This document shows, one piece after another, positions 43,884 through 53,250 of a stretch of 64,000 nucleotides of DNA. Below the pieces are notes generated by a model that had not been told where the DNA came from, did not search any database, and was given only the letters and a program-made list of their open reading frames with translations. A program made the position numbers and the translations under genes. Source of the DNA: CBDCUW01 sp965222745 (GTDB lineage: Bacteria; Planctomycetota; Planctomycetia; Pirellulales; Pirellulaceae); assembly GCA_965222745.1 (NCBI GenBank), contig CBDCUW010000004.1, positions 2,604,001-2,668,000 on the forward strand, read 5' to 3'. Within the stretch, counting starts at the first letter, position 1, and each line of letters begins with the position of its first letter.

Positions 43884-46321
43884 TCGCTGGTCCTCATTTG
43901 AAACGCGGGACTCGTAACGATTCCCCAGATGACTTCCGAAAAGCGGTTTTGATTTTTTGCGGCATTGCGTACGACTTCACGAATCGCCGGCCGGTCGTGT
44001 TCTTCCAGGCCCCGTCCCAGGGCATAGGTCAGCAACTTCTCCGTCATCGTGGCAACAAACATATCCGATTGCTGCAGAATCGCCGCTTCCAGTTCCGTGA
44101 TCCCGTTGACCTCGCCGACACCTGGAAAACCGCCGCGAGCGTCAACCGGTTGGCCGAATTCGGTGTCGCGCCACCGTCCCACCGCATCATAGTTTTCCAT
44201 TCCAAACCCAATGGGGTCAATCACATTATGACAGCTGGCACAGACCACATTAGCACGATGCTTTGCCAGCCGCTCGCGAATGGGAAGTTTGGCTCCGACG
44301 ACGACTTCCTCCAAAGCGGGCACGTCCGGTGGCGGCGGCGGGGTCGGCGTCCCCAGGATATTCTCCAACACCCAGTGGCCGCGAATCACGGGCGAGGTAC
44401 GCGTGGCATAGGAGGTCACCGTCAGGATACTGCCATGTCGCAACAGCCCGCCGCGATGACTGTCTGGCGAAAGCTCAACCCGCCGAAAACGACTGCCGTA
44501 GATGTGCGGGATACCATAGTGCTTGGCAAGCCGTTCATTGAGATACGTATAGTCCGCTCGGAGAAGGTCGAGCACATTTCTGTCTTCGCGGATGATGCTC
44601 TGGAACACCAACTCGGTTTCCCGCCGAAACGCCTGTCGCAGATTGTCGTCGAAGTCGGGATAACGCCGCGCGTCGGGTGTCTTGGAATCGAGGTTGCGCA
44701 GGTAAAGCCACTGGCTGGCAAAATTGGTAACCAGGGCGCCCGAACGTGGATCGGAGAGCATCCGCAGTAGCTGTTGTTTGAGAACGCCAGGCTTGCGCAG
44801 CTGACCGCGCTGGGCAACGGCCAGCAGCTCATCATCAGGAATACTGCTCCACAAGAAGAACGAAAGGCGCGAAGCGAGTTCCAGATCGTTGATCGTGTAA
44901 ACCGAACCACTGGGCAATCCTTCGGGATCGCGTTCGATTCGAAACAAAAATCGCGGGCTGACCAGAATCGAACTCAGCGCCATCTCGATCCCCGCCTCAA
45001 AACCATTTTCCTCCCGCCCTTCGCGATAGAAAGCCACCGGCCGGGCCAGATCCTCGTCGGTCACCGGCCGGCGGTAGGCTCGTCGCGCAAGCGTCGTCAG
45101 AATCCGCCTGGCACACTCGTCCTCTTCGTCTGAATTCGTTGGGTAAAGCTCGAAAATGCGGCGGCGGCTTGGCGTGTCGAGCGAGGGTTCATCCGCCGGC
45201 AACGAATCGGTGTCTTGCGAATCGAATGGCCCGGTGATCGACACTTGATAAACGGCCGGCGTCAGCCGCGGATGCCGATGAGAATTGAAATGCACGTTGA
45301 GCGGCTGACGCTTGGTTTCGATCAGCGAAGACCTGTTCTTGACAAAGGTGACTCCCAGGTTGTGCGGTCCGGCGGTAACGTCAATGCGAGCCTTCAACTG
45401 TTCGTCATCAAAAAAGTATTCGCGTTTGTTCTTGGGAGGGACGATCGTGAAGTCGGCCACGCGCTTGCGATCCAAAAGGAAATCCATCTGGTACTTCTGA
45501 TTCAATCCCTCGACATGTTCGTTGCGGTCGCGGGCCAGCCGGACGTGAACCTCGTACTTGCCGCTGCGCGGAAACGTATGCGACAGCAAGATTCCCCCGC
45601 GCGTTCCCAAGGGCAGACCCGGCACATGTTGCTCCTGCGTCACGTCGGGAGCGATACGATAGGTATGCCCGTCGGGATTCTTGCGCGGCGCCCCGACTGC
45701 CAACTGGCTGATCTTCCGCGCGGCTTGGATATATCGCGTCAGCAACGTCGGCGGCAAGTCTCCGACGGTGACGTTGTCGAACCCGTGGCTCGACTCGTCC
45801 GGCGGAAGAAGTTTTTCCGCGTCGATATCCAAAGCCAGAAGTTCTCGAATCGCATTTTCGTACTCAAACCGGGTGAGGCGTCGAAAGGTGGCGGTTCGGC
45901 CCGGTTGCGGGTGCTGGAAGGCTGCGGCATCCAAAGTATCCGTCAGCTTCTTGATGGTGGCGTCGATCACCTCTTCCGTCGGATGAGGTTCGTCGGAGGG
46001 CGGCATTTGGCGAGAACGGAGTTTCCGAACAACGCGTTCCCAGCTCTCGCTATGGCGTTCAATCTTCGCTTCCAGTGGCAACTCCAGGTCAAAGTCACCT
46101 TCGGGTGATCCGCCGCTGTGGCAGTCGATGCAATGATTCGTGATCACCTCGCGCAAGGACGGCACCCCTTCGGCCTGGTCACTGTCCGACTCGGCGGCCA
46201 CCACCCCGGACCGCGCAGGACCAACGACCCCTACGACGGCACAACAACAAACGATGCGAAGAGCCGCGAGGATTCGAGGGGGAGCCAATCGACTTTCCAT
46301 GGAGTCCAACATTCCGTTCAT
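43880..46321 (-). CDS. Planctomycete cytochrome c / DUF1587-DUF1592-DUF1588-DUF1585 protein
   Basis: An 813-residue exported protein. A hydrophobic leader (ILAALRIVCCCAVVGVVGPA) is followed by a cytochrome c-like motif Cys64-Ile-Asp-Cys67-His68 with LRSRQMPPSDE as the Met region. DUF1587 (FRRLTRFEYENAIRELLALD), DUF1592 (ELASRLSFFLWSSIPDDELL), DUF1588 (GGLLRHGSILTVTSYATRTS) and DUF1585 (LTYALGRGLEEHDRPAIREV) follow in order. A second CxxCH-like motif, CASCHNVIDPIGFGMENYD, precedes DUF1585. Start could be M1, M4 or M8. It heads the cytochrome-DUF1552-ankyrin operon and diverges from a paralogous operon at 46537. Confidence 0.92.
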   Translation of the reverse strand: MNGMLDSMESRLAPPRILAALRIVCCCAVVGVVGPARSGVVAAESDSDQAEGVPSLREVITNHCIDCHSGGSPEGDFDLELPLEAKIERHSESWERVVRKLRSRQMPPSDEPHPTEEVIDATIKKLTDTLDAAAFQHPQPGRTATFRRLTRFEYENAIRELLALDIDAEKLLPPDESSHGFDNVTVGDLPPTLLTRYIQAARKISQLAVGAPRKNPDGHTYRIAPDVTQEQHVPGLPLGTRGGILLSHTFPRSGKYEVHVRLARDRNEHVEGLNQKYQMDFLLDRKRVADFTIVPPKNKREYFFDDEQLKARIDVTAGPHNLGVTFVKNRSSLIETKRQPLNVHFNSHRHPRLTPAVYQVSITGPFDSQDTDSLPADEPSLDTPSRRRIFELYPTNSDEEDECARRILTTLARRAYRRPVTDEDLARPVAFYREGREENGFEAGIEMALSSILVSPRFLFRIERDPEGLPSGSVYTINDLELASRLSFFLWSSIPDDELLAVAQRGQLRKPGVLKQQLLRMLSDPRSGALVTNFASQWLYLRNLDSKTPDARRYPDFDDNLRQAFRRETELVFQSIIREDRNVLDLLRADYTYLNERLAKHYGIPHIYGSRFRRVELSPDSHRGGLLRHGSILTVTSYATRTSPVIRGHWVLENILGTPTPPPPPDVPALEEVVVGAKLPIRERLAKHRANVVCASCHNVIDPIGFGMENYDAVGRWRDTEFGQPVDARGGFPGVGEVNGITELEAAILQQSDMFVATMTEKLLTYALGRGLEEHDRPAIREVVRNAAKNQNRFSEVIWGIVTSPAFQMRTSE

Positions 46322-46536
46322 GATAGATCAAGCGTTTCCCGGTTTTCACCATTCGTTTTCGATCCGCGGGAATAGCGGTCGTAGCGGAATTCGCCGACCG
46401 TTTTGGTGATGCGGCCGGCCGAAAGTCTTGGCGAATTTCGCTACCAACGATCCTGAAAGATGAATCTGATAGTTTAACGGCACAGATTCTACGCTCTCGC
46501 CATAGAAACCCACAAAACTCAGAAATCATCGTTGCC
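46322..46536. promoter_or_regulatory. Divergent promoter region between two cytochrome operons
   Basis: 215 bp between the starts of two divergent DUF1592-type genes. It should contain both promoters; I see no clear palindromic operator or recognisable boxes. Confidence 0.35.
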
Positions 46537-49143
46537 ATGGTGACCAATGTACGATCCGAAGGCTGGCAATGCGGTTTTGTCAATCATCGTCTCCTGGCCT
46601 GTTGCGTGTTTTTCGTCGCGGTTGCTGGATTGTCGGCTTTCGTGGCTGGGGCCGATGAGGGGGTCGATTCCCCGAATCAAACGAAAGCCGATGGAGCCGG
46701 GGTCAAGCTGCTGAGCCAATACTGTTATGAATGTCACGGCGCGGACACCCAAGAAGCGGGCATCCGGCTCGACACGATCGATCTTGCCGCGAATCGCGTT
46801 GTCGCTGACAAGACGTTGCAAAAGATGTTACGTGTCTTGGGCGATGGTCGAATGCCTCCCGAGGACGCTGAAAGGCCGACCGATGCCGAGAGGTCGACGT
46901 TGATTTCATGGCTCGGTGTACGACTAGGGGATCTCGCCCCGGCGCGGAGGTCTCGTCATCGGCGTTTGACTGTCGAGCAGTACAACTTCACGATGCAGGC
47001 GCTGTTCGATGTCGACGCTGAATTCGCCGAGCTACTGCCAGAAGACCCGATCTCCGAGTCGGGTTATCGGAACGATGCGGAGCGGCTCGGTTTGTCCTCT
47101 TTGCAGATGGAAGCGTATCTGGACTCCGCTCGACAAGCGGTCGAGCGGTACGTCCAATTTGGCAAGCTCGATCAACCGCCTCTGCATTACCACATTGAGC
47201 TGGAAGATCTGTTCTATTCGACGGCCGATCGCTACGGAACGCGAAAGCGAGCGCCCTTGCCGGTCGATTCCGAAGTCTTGGCAACGCGCCGGAGGGCGAG
47301 CCGCGAGTCGTCGCCGAAGTATGTCGATCCGCTTGGCCCAAAACTGCCCGGTGCGTTCTCCGCTGAAGAAAAACTCCGCGCCGCAATCCCCAAGCTCCAT
47401 CAGCAGTACATTGCGATTCCCCACCGTCTTCCCCTTGGCGAGTTGATCGTTCGCGTTCGTGCCGCAGGCACCGCCGATCGTGAGGGTCGTTTCCCGAGGA
47501 TGCGCGTGGAGGCGGGAATCGCGCTCGGCGATGGATGTTCCCTGAACAAGCGCGTTCTCGGCGAGACCGACGTTACCGCGCCATTGGATGATCCACAAAC
47601 GTACGAGTTCCGCATGCGGCTGGAAGACGTTCCCACCAAGGGGCCGTTGAGCGATGAGGATTCGTTTGACCGGTTGAGCGTCTTCGACATGGACCAGATA
47701 TTCATCTCGAATGTCTCCTTCGATCCCAAGGCTATCTTCAAGCTCGGCCGAGGCGGTTACTCCGATCCGGCGACCGGCTCGAAGCGTATCGCCGGCGATC
47801 TCGATCAAATGGCGGATGACGGAGTCAACTTTCTACATCTCGACAGCCTTGAAATAGAGATGTTGCCGGGAGTCGGGCCGAACAACTTGCCGTATCGTTG
47901 GCAGGTATCGACAGACCCATCACAAGAAGAATCGGAGGTCGCGCGGCAGTTCCTCGGACGGTTCATGACGGAGGCATACCGGCGACCGATCATCGATGAA
48001 GAAATCGCAAGCAAGCTTGAACTGTACGACAGCTTGCGGCGTGAATTCGGCTTCAAGAAGAGTCTTCAAGAGACATTGGCTGCTGTTCTGATTTCCCCTT
48101 CGTTTCTATTTTTGGAATCGAAGCCGGCCGATACGAGCGAAAACGTAGCTCCGCATCAGCTAGCGGCAAAGCTGTCTTATTTCCTGTGGCTGTCGCCTCC
48201 TGATGAACAACTGAGCAAGCGTGCCCGTGATCGATCTCTCCTGAAAGCAAGCGTGTTTCGCAGTGAAGCACAACGGCTGTTGGGCGATCCACGCAGTCAT
48301 CGATTCCTGGAAAGCTTTTGCCAACAATGGTTGCGTCTGGACAAGCACGCAAACGTTGCTGTCAGTCGCGAGGCTTATCCGACGTATGACGACGATCTAG
48401 CGTCCGCTTCCGTGCAGGAGACACTTGCCTACTTTGTCGAAGTGTTCGATTCAGATTCCAGCGCGCTCGACTTGATCGATTCCGATTTCGCGATGCTCAA
48501 CGACCGGTTGGCCGATCACTACGGCGTGCAGAACGTAACGACGGGGCAATTGCAGAGGGTTCGTCTGCCGGAAGATTCGGTTCGAGGTGGTCTTTTGACG
48601 CAGGCGAGTCTGTTGACGATGAATTCCGATGGAATCGATTCCCACCCGATTCGACGCGGTGTTTGGTTGTTGGATCGATTGCTGAATACTCCGCCACCTC
48701 CACCACCAGCCAACGTGCCGGAGATTGACGAAAACGACCCCGATTTCCGCGGCCTGTCATTGAAGGAACGCATCCACCGACATCGCCTTCCGGGGTCCTG
48801 CAAAAACTGCCACGAGCGAATCGATCCGTGGGGCATGCCGCTGGAGAATTTTGATGCCTCTGGCCGTTGGCGAGACAACGTCGATTCCACCGCGCTGCTT
48901 CCCAGCGGGGAGCGAATCGGTGGTATCGTCGAATTGAAAAAGCACCTGCGCGAACGCCGAACGGATCAGTTCGCAGGCGCGCTGGTGCACCACCTGTTGA
49001 CCTACGCGCTCGGGCGCCGGCCCGATTATGCAAATCGACCCCAGGTCGAGGAGATCGAAAAACGTTTCGCAGAATCGCAGTATCAGTTGCGGGAGCTGGT
49101 ATTGGCAATTGTCGAAAGCAAAATGTTCCGCGAGGAACCGTAG
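46537..49143 (+). CDS. Planctomycete cytochrome c / DUF1592-family protein
   Basis: An 868-residue exported protein, paralogous in layout to the divergent 813-residue gene. The signal segment is LLACCVFFVAVAGLSAFVAG, and the cytochrome motif is Cys63-Tyr-Glu-Cys66-His67 (SQYCYECHGAD) with GDGRMPPEDA downstream. DUF1587-like LTVEQYNFTMQALFDVDAEF, DUF1592-like QLAAKLSYFLWLSPPDEQL, DUF1588-like GGLLTQASLLTMNSDGIDSH, CKNCHERIDPWGMPLENFD and a DUF1585 end (LLTYALGRRPDYANRPQVEE) follow. It precedes a palindromic element and a DUF1552 gene, its expected partner. Presumably a periplasmic redox protein; substrate unknown. Confidence 0.92.
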   Translation: MVTNVRSEGWQCGFVNHRLLACCVFFVAVAGLSAFVAGADEGVDSPNQTKADGAGVKLLSQYCYECHGADTQEAGIRLDTIDLAANRVVADKTLQKMLRVLGDGRMPPEDAERPTDAERSTLISWLGVRLGDLAPARRSRHRRLTVEQYNFTMQALFDVDAEFAELLPEDPISESGYRNDAERLGLSSLQMEAYLDSARQAVERYVQFGKLDQPPLHYHIELEDLFYSTADRYGTRKRAPLPVDSEVLATRRRASRESSPKYVDPLGPKLPGAFSAEEKLRAAIPKLHQQYIAIPHRLPLGELIVRVRAAGTADREGRFPRMRVEAGIALGDGCSLNKRVLGETDVTAPLDDPQTYEFRMRLEDVPTKGPLSDEDSFDRLSVFDMDQIFISNVSFDPKAIFKLGRGGYSDPATGSKRIAGDLDQMADDGVNFLHLDSLEIEMLPGVGPNNLPYRWQVSTDPSQEESEVARQFLGRFMTEAYRRPIIDEEIASKLELYDSLRREFGFKKSLQETLAAVLISPSFLFLESKPADTSENVAPHQLAAKLSYFLWLSPPDEQLSKRARDRSLLKASVFRSEAQRLLGDPRSHRFLESFCQQWLRLDKHANVAVSREAYPTYDDDLASASVQETLAYFVEVFDSDSSALDLIDSDFAMLNDRLADHYGVQNVTTGQLQRVRLPEDSVRGGLLTQASLLTMNSDGIDSHPIRRGVWLLDRLLNTPPPPPPANVPEIDENDPDFRGLSLKERIHRHRLPGSCKNCHERIDPWGMPLENFDASGRWRDNVDSTALLPSGERIGGIVELKKHLRERRTDQFAGALVHHLLTYALGRRPDYANRPQVEEIEKRFAESQYQLRELVLAIVESKMFREEP

Positions 49144-49299
49144 TGCCGCTTGCACTTTTGGAGTGCTCCGACTTGTCGGAGCTTTCCCTTATTGACGTCT
49201 CCATCAACAAATAAAGTCGTCCTGTATGAGGTGCCGCCGCTTGCGTCGGCTGGTCCTATGTCAGTCGGACGTTCTTCTTTCGCACCGAAGGTGCAGTCG

Positions 49300-49509
49300 T
49301 TTGCTTAGCCCAGCGGCAAGGTTTTGCGAGTCTTGCGAGCAATACCGCTGCCCTGGGACCGCCTGCGGAGCAACTCGGTCCCCGCTCCCTGCGAGCATGG
49401 CGGCAAAGCCGCCATGCTCGCAGGGAGCGGGGAAATGAGAGACGGTCGCCGACCCAGGGCAGTGTCAACGTTGGTAAAGCTCACGTTGCCTCGCCCTGGG
49501 CTAAGCAAA
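49300..49509. repeat. 210-bp palindromic element with perfect 25-bp central hairpin
   Basis: Outer ends are inverted copies (TTTGCTTAGCCCA at 49300-49312 against TGGGCTAAGCAAA at 49497-49509), inner parts pair imperfectly (CTGCCCTGGG against CCCAGGGCAG), and the centre is a perfect 25-bp inverted repeat, 49380-49404 with 49408-49432, separated by AAA. It lies between the cytochrome and DUF1552 genes of one operon. It has no convincing coding frame and looks like a MITE. The RNA hairpin could also uncouple expression of the two genes. Confidence 0.75.
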
Positions 49510-49623
49510 GTGCTGGACCTTTGGCCCGAAGAATGAATCCTCGCGATCCTTCAAAAACGCTTTGACGAACCACTCAAGCGCAGAGAAAATGTCGGGTCGG
49601 AGAACCAACCTCAATCGGTCGTC

Positions 49624-51009
49624 ATGTCAAATTCAACACAACAGCTATCGCGGCGTCGCCTTCTTCGTGCGGGCGGGTTCACGATCGCTCTGCCCGCGTT
49701 TGCGTCGCTGTGCGAACTGCCGTTCCTGCAAGCTGTCCAAGCGGATCAACCGGCGCGCGCAGATTCGGCACCGCCACCAACACCCCCAAAGCGGTTTTGC
49801 TGCATCTTCTTTCCCAACGGCGTCAGTCTGCCGCCGAAAGGACATCCTGCTCACGAGCGTTGGCATTGGTTCCCTCACGCGGAGGGACGGGACTATCGAC
49901 TGACGCGGACATTGGAACCTTTGGCCAAGTATCGTGACGAATTGACGATTCTTTCGGGACTGTCGCATCCCGCGATGCGTTCGTCGATTGCCCATATCAC
50001 CGCGGACAGTTTTCTGACCGGTGCCGATTCGTCGAAGGTGTACACCAATAGCATTTCGCTGGATCAGTTGATTGCCCGACGATTGGGCGATCAAACGCGA
50101 TTCCCGTCGTTGACACTCTCCAGCGACGGTGGTGTCGGTGCTCCGGGCCGCACGCAAACGCTGTCGTTTTCCGCTTCCGGCCGCCCGCTTCCCAGCCTTT
50201 CGGAGCCCCGTGCGATCTTCAATCGTTTGTTTGGCGTCAAAAATCGTTCGCTGGAGGAACAACGCAAATCGTTTGGTCGCGATCGGAGCATCTTGGATAA
50301 TGTGTTGGCCGAAACGGCAGCAATTCAGCGGCAACTTTCCGTCAATGACCGACGACGACTCGATGAGTACGCGACATCGGTCCGAGAAATCGAACGGCGC
50401 CTGGAGCGTGCCGACCGATGGCTGGACGTGCAGCGACCCCCGGTCAACGAGGCAGATTTTCAACTTGACGTGACGCCTGGTGATGACGCCGAAGACTACA
50501 TCCGTTCCATCCTTGATTTAATGTATGTCGCGCTGCTGACCGATTCGACCCGCGCCATCACCTACCAGATTACCAGTGAAGACGCGAAGGGAATTGGCGA
50601 TCGGTTTCCTCGATCGCTTGGGCTTCCGGGCCATCACTCGTTGAGCCATGGTATTGGCGACGAAAAAGGATACGAGAACTGGGCTCGGTACGACCAATTC
50701 CTGGCGTCGCAGTTGGCTTACTTCCTTCAGCGATTGCGCTCGACAGACGATCCGTTTCAGGAGGGCTCGTTACTCGATCACACGATCGTTTTTTACGGTT
50801 GCAGCACCAGTCGAACTCACCAGGCCGTCAACTATCCGCTAGTTCTGGCGGGGGCGAAAACGATGGGTTTTCGTCACGGCCAGCATCGACACTTCGATGA
50901 ATCGAAACACCGCCTATCGGATCTCTACGTGACGATCCTTCAGCAACTCGGGCTGGAACTCGACCGATTCGCCGACAGTACCGGTTCGTTGGCGGAGCTC
51001 TTGACTTGA
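49624..51009 (+). CDS. DUF1552 family protein, Tat-exported
   Basis: A 461-residue DUF1552 protein with a twin-arginine signal (SRRRLLRAGGFTIALPAFAS). Family blocks are FCCIFFPNGVSLPPKG, ELTILSGLSHPAMRSSIAHI, ADSFLTGADSSKVYTNSISL DQLIA, ITYQITSEDAKGIGDRFPRS and the end YPLVLAGAKTMGFRHGQHRH, QLGLELDRFADSTGSLAELL. It follows the cytochrome/DUF1592 gene on the same strand, with 480 bp containing the palindromic element in between. A sulfatase gene begins 44 bp after it, so the three may form one unit. Confidence 0.92.
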   Translation: MSNSTQQLSRRRLLRAGGFTIALPAFASLCELPFLQAVQADQPARADSAPPPTPPKRFCCIFFPNGVSLPPKGHPAHERWHWFPHAEGRDYRLTRTLEPLAKYRDELTILSGLSHPAMRSSIAHITADSFLTGADSSKVYTNSISLDQLIARRLGDQTRFPSLTLSSDGGVGAPGRTQTLSFSASGRPLPSLSEPRAIFNRLFGVKNRSLEEQRKSFGRDRSILDNVLAETAAIQRQLSVNDRRRLDEYATSVREIERRLERADRWLDVQRPPVNEADFQLDVTPGDDAEDYIRSILDLMYVALLTDSTRAITYQITSEDAKGIGDRFPRSLGLPGHHSLSHGIGDEKGYENWARYDQFLASQLAYFLQRLRSTDDPFQEGSLLDHTIVFYGCSTSRTHQAVNYPLVLAGAKTMGFRHGQHRHFDESKHRLSDLYVTILQQLGLELDRFADSTGSLAELLT

Positions 51010-51053
51010 GCGTACAGCTAGCTACTTACCGATCGCTATCGGGAACTTAGAAA

Positions 51054-52472
51054 ATGAAAGGCCTCCTTACCGTCATTCATCTCGGGTTCGTTGCCTGTTG
51101 CGCCGTTTCATGGCTGCCGGTCTCCACGGCGATCGCTTCAGACATCCGCCCGAACATCGTTCTCGTGCTGGCGGACGACTTGGGGTGGACCGGTCTCGGC
51201 TGTTACGGGAGCAACTTCTACGAGACATCGAACATCGATCGACTGGCTTCTGAAGGGGTTCGGTTCACGGCTGCGTTTTCTGCCGCTTCCAATTGTGCTC
51301 CGTCGCGGGCAACGATCATGAGTGGGCAGTACACGCCCAAGCACGGTGTGCTTTATGTGGGACCCGGTGATTACCAGGAAAAGTGGAAATCGAGACATGG
51401 AGATCTGAATCGCTTCAAGATGCTTCAACCTCGAGGCGAAACCACACTGCCGGTGGGCGTGCAAACGGTTGCTGAAAACCTAAGGAGGTCAGGCTACCGG
51501 ACCGGGATGTTCGGTAAGTGGCATCTAGGTACCAAGAACCATCACCCGGCAAACCGAGGATTCGGCGTGGCGATCGAAAGCCACGGGAAACACTTCGGGT
51601 TCAACACGGATCCAGAAACGCACCATCCGCCCGATCGGTACCTGAGCGATTTTCTTTCCGATCAAGCGGCCGAGTTCATTCAAACAGCCGCCGCGGAAGA
51701 GAGACCATTTTTCCTGTACTACGCAGACTTTTTGGTTCACAAGCCATTCGAGGCCAAGGAGCGATACCTCGAGTATTTCGGACGAAAGGCACGATCCGAG
51801 CACCAGAAGAGTCCGATGGCAGCGGCCATGATCAAGTCTCTGGACGATTCGATAGGCAAGATCATTGCGGCGCTCGACAAAAGCGGCGCTCAGGGCAACA
51901 CCTTGTTCATCTTCACGTCGGATAACGGCGGCCTCAGCTACGAAGAAGATGGCAAGCGGGATGCAAACACGAGCAACTTCCCGCTTCGCGGACGCAAGGG
52001 CAGCCAGTACGAGGGAGGGATTCGTGTGCCGTGGATTGTTCGCTGGCCAGACAAGTCACCTGCTGGTACCACTTGTGACGTCCCAATTCATCACGTGGAT
52101 CTGTACCCAACGTTGTTGGCCGTAGCCAACGGCGCTGCGCCCCAGCAAGCATTGCACGGCGTGGATCTTACCCCGCTGTTTCGCTCGCCAAGCGAAGGGC
52201 TGGCCGAGCGGAACTTGTATTGGTACTTGCCGGGCTACAGCACATTTCATGAGCCAAGTGTGATCGTCCGGCGCGGTCAATGGAAGCTAATCCGAAGTTT
52301 GGAAAACGAGGCATTTCGGCTTTTCAATACAAACACGGATATCGGCGAGACAAATGACTTGCAACGCGATCATCCAGAGATTGCCTCGGACCTCAATGCC
52401 GCAGCCATGCAGTGGCTTGATGATCTCGACGCTCCGAGGATGATACCCAACCCAGAATTCAAGTCGCAGTGA
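51054..52472 (+). CDS. Secreted Cys-type sulfatase
   Basis: A 472-residue sulfatase with signal peptide VIHLGFVACCAVSWLPVSTA. Metal ligands Asp41-Asp42 lie in VLADDLGWTGLGCYG, and Cys81-Ala-Pro-Ser-Arg85 is the formylglycine motif (NCAPSRATIMSGQYTPKHG). MFGKWHLGTKNHHP and TSDNGGLSYEEDGK are further active-site blocks. It resembles iduronate-2-sulfatase/arylsulfatase-type enzymes of planctomycetes. It is only 44 bp after the DUF1552 gene. Substrate unknown. Confidence 0.93.
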   Translation: MKGLLTVIHLGFVACCAVSWLPVSTAIASDIRPNIVLVLADDLGWTGLGCYGSNFYETSNIDRLASEGVRFTAAFSAASNCAPSRATIMSGQYTPKHGVLYVGPGDYQEKWKSRHGDLNRFKMLQPRGETTLPVGVQTVAENLRRSGYRTGMFGKWHLGTKNHHPANRGFGVAIESHGKHFGFNTDPETHHPPDRYLSDFLSDQAAEFIQTAAAEERPFFLYYADFLVHKPFEAKERYLEYFGRKARSEHQKSPMAAAMIKSLDDSIGKIIAALDKSGAQGNTLFIFTSDNGGLSYEEDGKRDANTSNFPLRGRKGSQYEGGIRVPWIVRWPDKSPAGTTCDVPIHHVDLYPTLLAVANGAAPQQALHGVDLTPLFRSPSEGLAERNLYWYLPGYSTFHEPSVIVRRGQWKLIRSLENEAFRLFNTNTDIGETNDLQRDHPEIASDLNAAAMQWLDDLDAPRMIPNPEFKSQ

Positions 52473-52513
52473 AGTAAGAAGCTGACACGCCGCACAGCGA
52501 GTTACCTGAACCG

Positions 52514-52621
52514 CTACCCGTTTCCTAACCAATCGGTGCCGCCGGAATAGGCGTAGCCAGTGATTTGGCCAGCGGAGTTGCAGGTGGTTGTCGCAGCGTG
52601 ACGACCCAAGGACAGTAGTCG
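52514..52621 (-). pseudogene. YD-repeat (RHS) relic
   Basis: A minus-strand frame of 35 codons reads LGRHAATTTCNSAGQITGYA then YSGGTDW and stops at 52514; upstream it is closed by TGA at 52622-52624. The LGR..TTT..AGQITGY pattern is an RHS/YD repeat. It lies downstream of the giant RHS gene on the same strand and may be a leftover of an alternative C-terminal cassette. Confidence 0.45.
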
Positions 52622-52650
52622 TCAAGTTGCCTATCCTGCCAATTCGGCTC

Positions 52651-52789
52651 CTGACCCCTTTTCTCGGTCGTCGTTGTTTCGCGGGCGATTCACGTTCGGT
52701 TCGATGGAATGCACATTCGCCCGCGTTTGTTCGGCTGAAAACCGAAAACAAGGCCTGACCCCGGCGAACGCCCCCTGACCCCTGTCCCC
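52651..52789. repeat. REP-like region: repeated CTGACCCC motifs around a 9-bp inverted repeat
   Basis: CTGACCCC occurs at 52651, 52755 and 52775, and CGCGGGCGA (52680-52688) pairs perfectly with TCGCCCGCG (52717-52725). It looks like a REP-type or miniature mobile element, located between the RHS relic and the small membrane protein gene. No transposase is nearby. Confidence 0.4.
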
Positions 52790-52802
52790 ATCCGTTTTTG
52801 AC

Positions 52803-53243
52803 CTACCCGCTCTGGCTTCTCGGAGGCTCGTAAGGATTGTCCCCATGACTTTCGAAAGGCTGAGCTGATGCAGCAGAGAAGGACTCACGAGAAACGACGT
52901 CAAAGGTGCCATCAATCTCACAGTGTTGTTCTGGAGGGAAGCCAACAAAAACTGCTGCACCTACAATTCCCACTAAAACGCAGCAGACGGGACCAATAAA
53001 TAGGCCATGAGCAACGATCTTCGCGCCATCACCCGAATTCACGTGCCGGACTTCACGCTCAGATTGAGCGGTCCTGCCTCGGTGATCCCAGTAAACCACT
53101 GCTGACGACACATGCCCAACGTAGCTCAGAACAAGTCCGACCACGAATACAAAAACAGCAAGCCCCCTAGGCCTTACTTTCCAAAGTGTGATTAAGATAC
53201 CCAGGTTAAAGATCAAATTAAGAAATATTAATAGATAGCCCAT
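52803..53243 (-). CDS. Multi-pass membrane protein, candidate immunity protein of the RHS tip
   Basis: A 146-residue protein starting at ATG 53243 (MGYLLIFLNLIFNLGILITL), 7 bp after the RHS gene's stop at 53251; the frame is open further up but inside the RHS gene. Three or four membrane helices are visible (LLIFLNLIFNLGILITLW; LAVFVFVVGLVLSYVGHV; LFIGPVCCVLVGIVGAAVFV), then a soluble tail ending NPYEPPRSQ, a motif common at the end of planctomycete membrane proteins. The immunity role is inferred only from position behind the RHS tip. Confidence 0.7.
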   Translation of the reverse strand: MGYLLIFLNLIFNLGILITLWKVRPRGLAVFVFVVGLVLSYVGHVSSAVVYWDHRGRTAQSEREVRHVNSGDGAKIVAHGLFIGPVCCVLVGIVGAAVFVGFPPEQHCEIDGTFDVVSRESFSAASAQPFESHGDNPYEPPRSQSG

Positions 53244-53250
53244 TGGCACG

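Noticed and set aside
42495..43901. 468-codon open frame on the plus strand
   Set aside because: It covers the DUF1552 gene on the opposite strand almost exactly; the DUF1552 protein has a Tat signal and family motifs, the plus frame has none.
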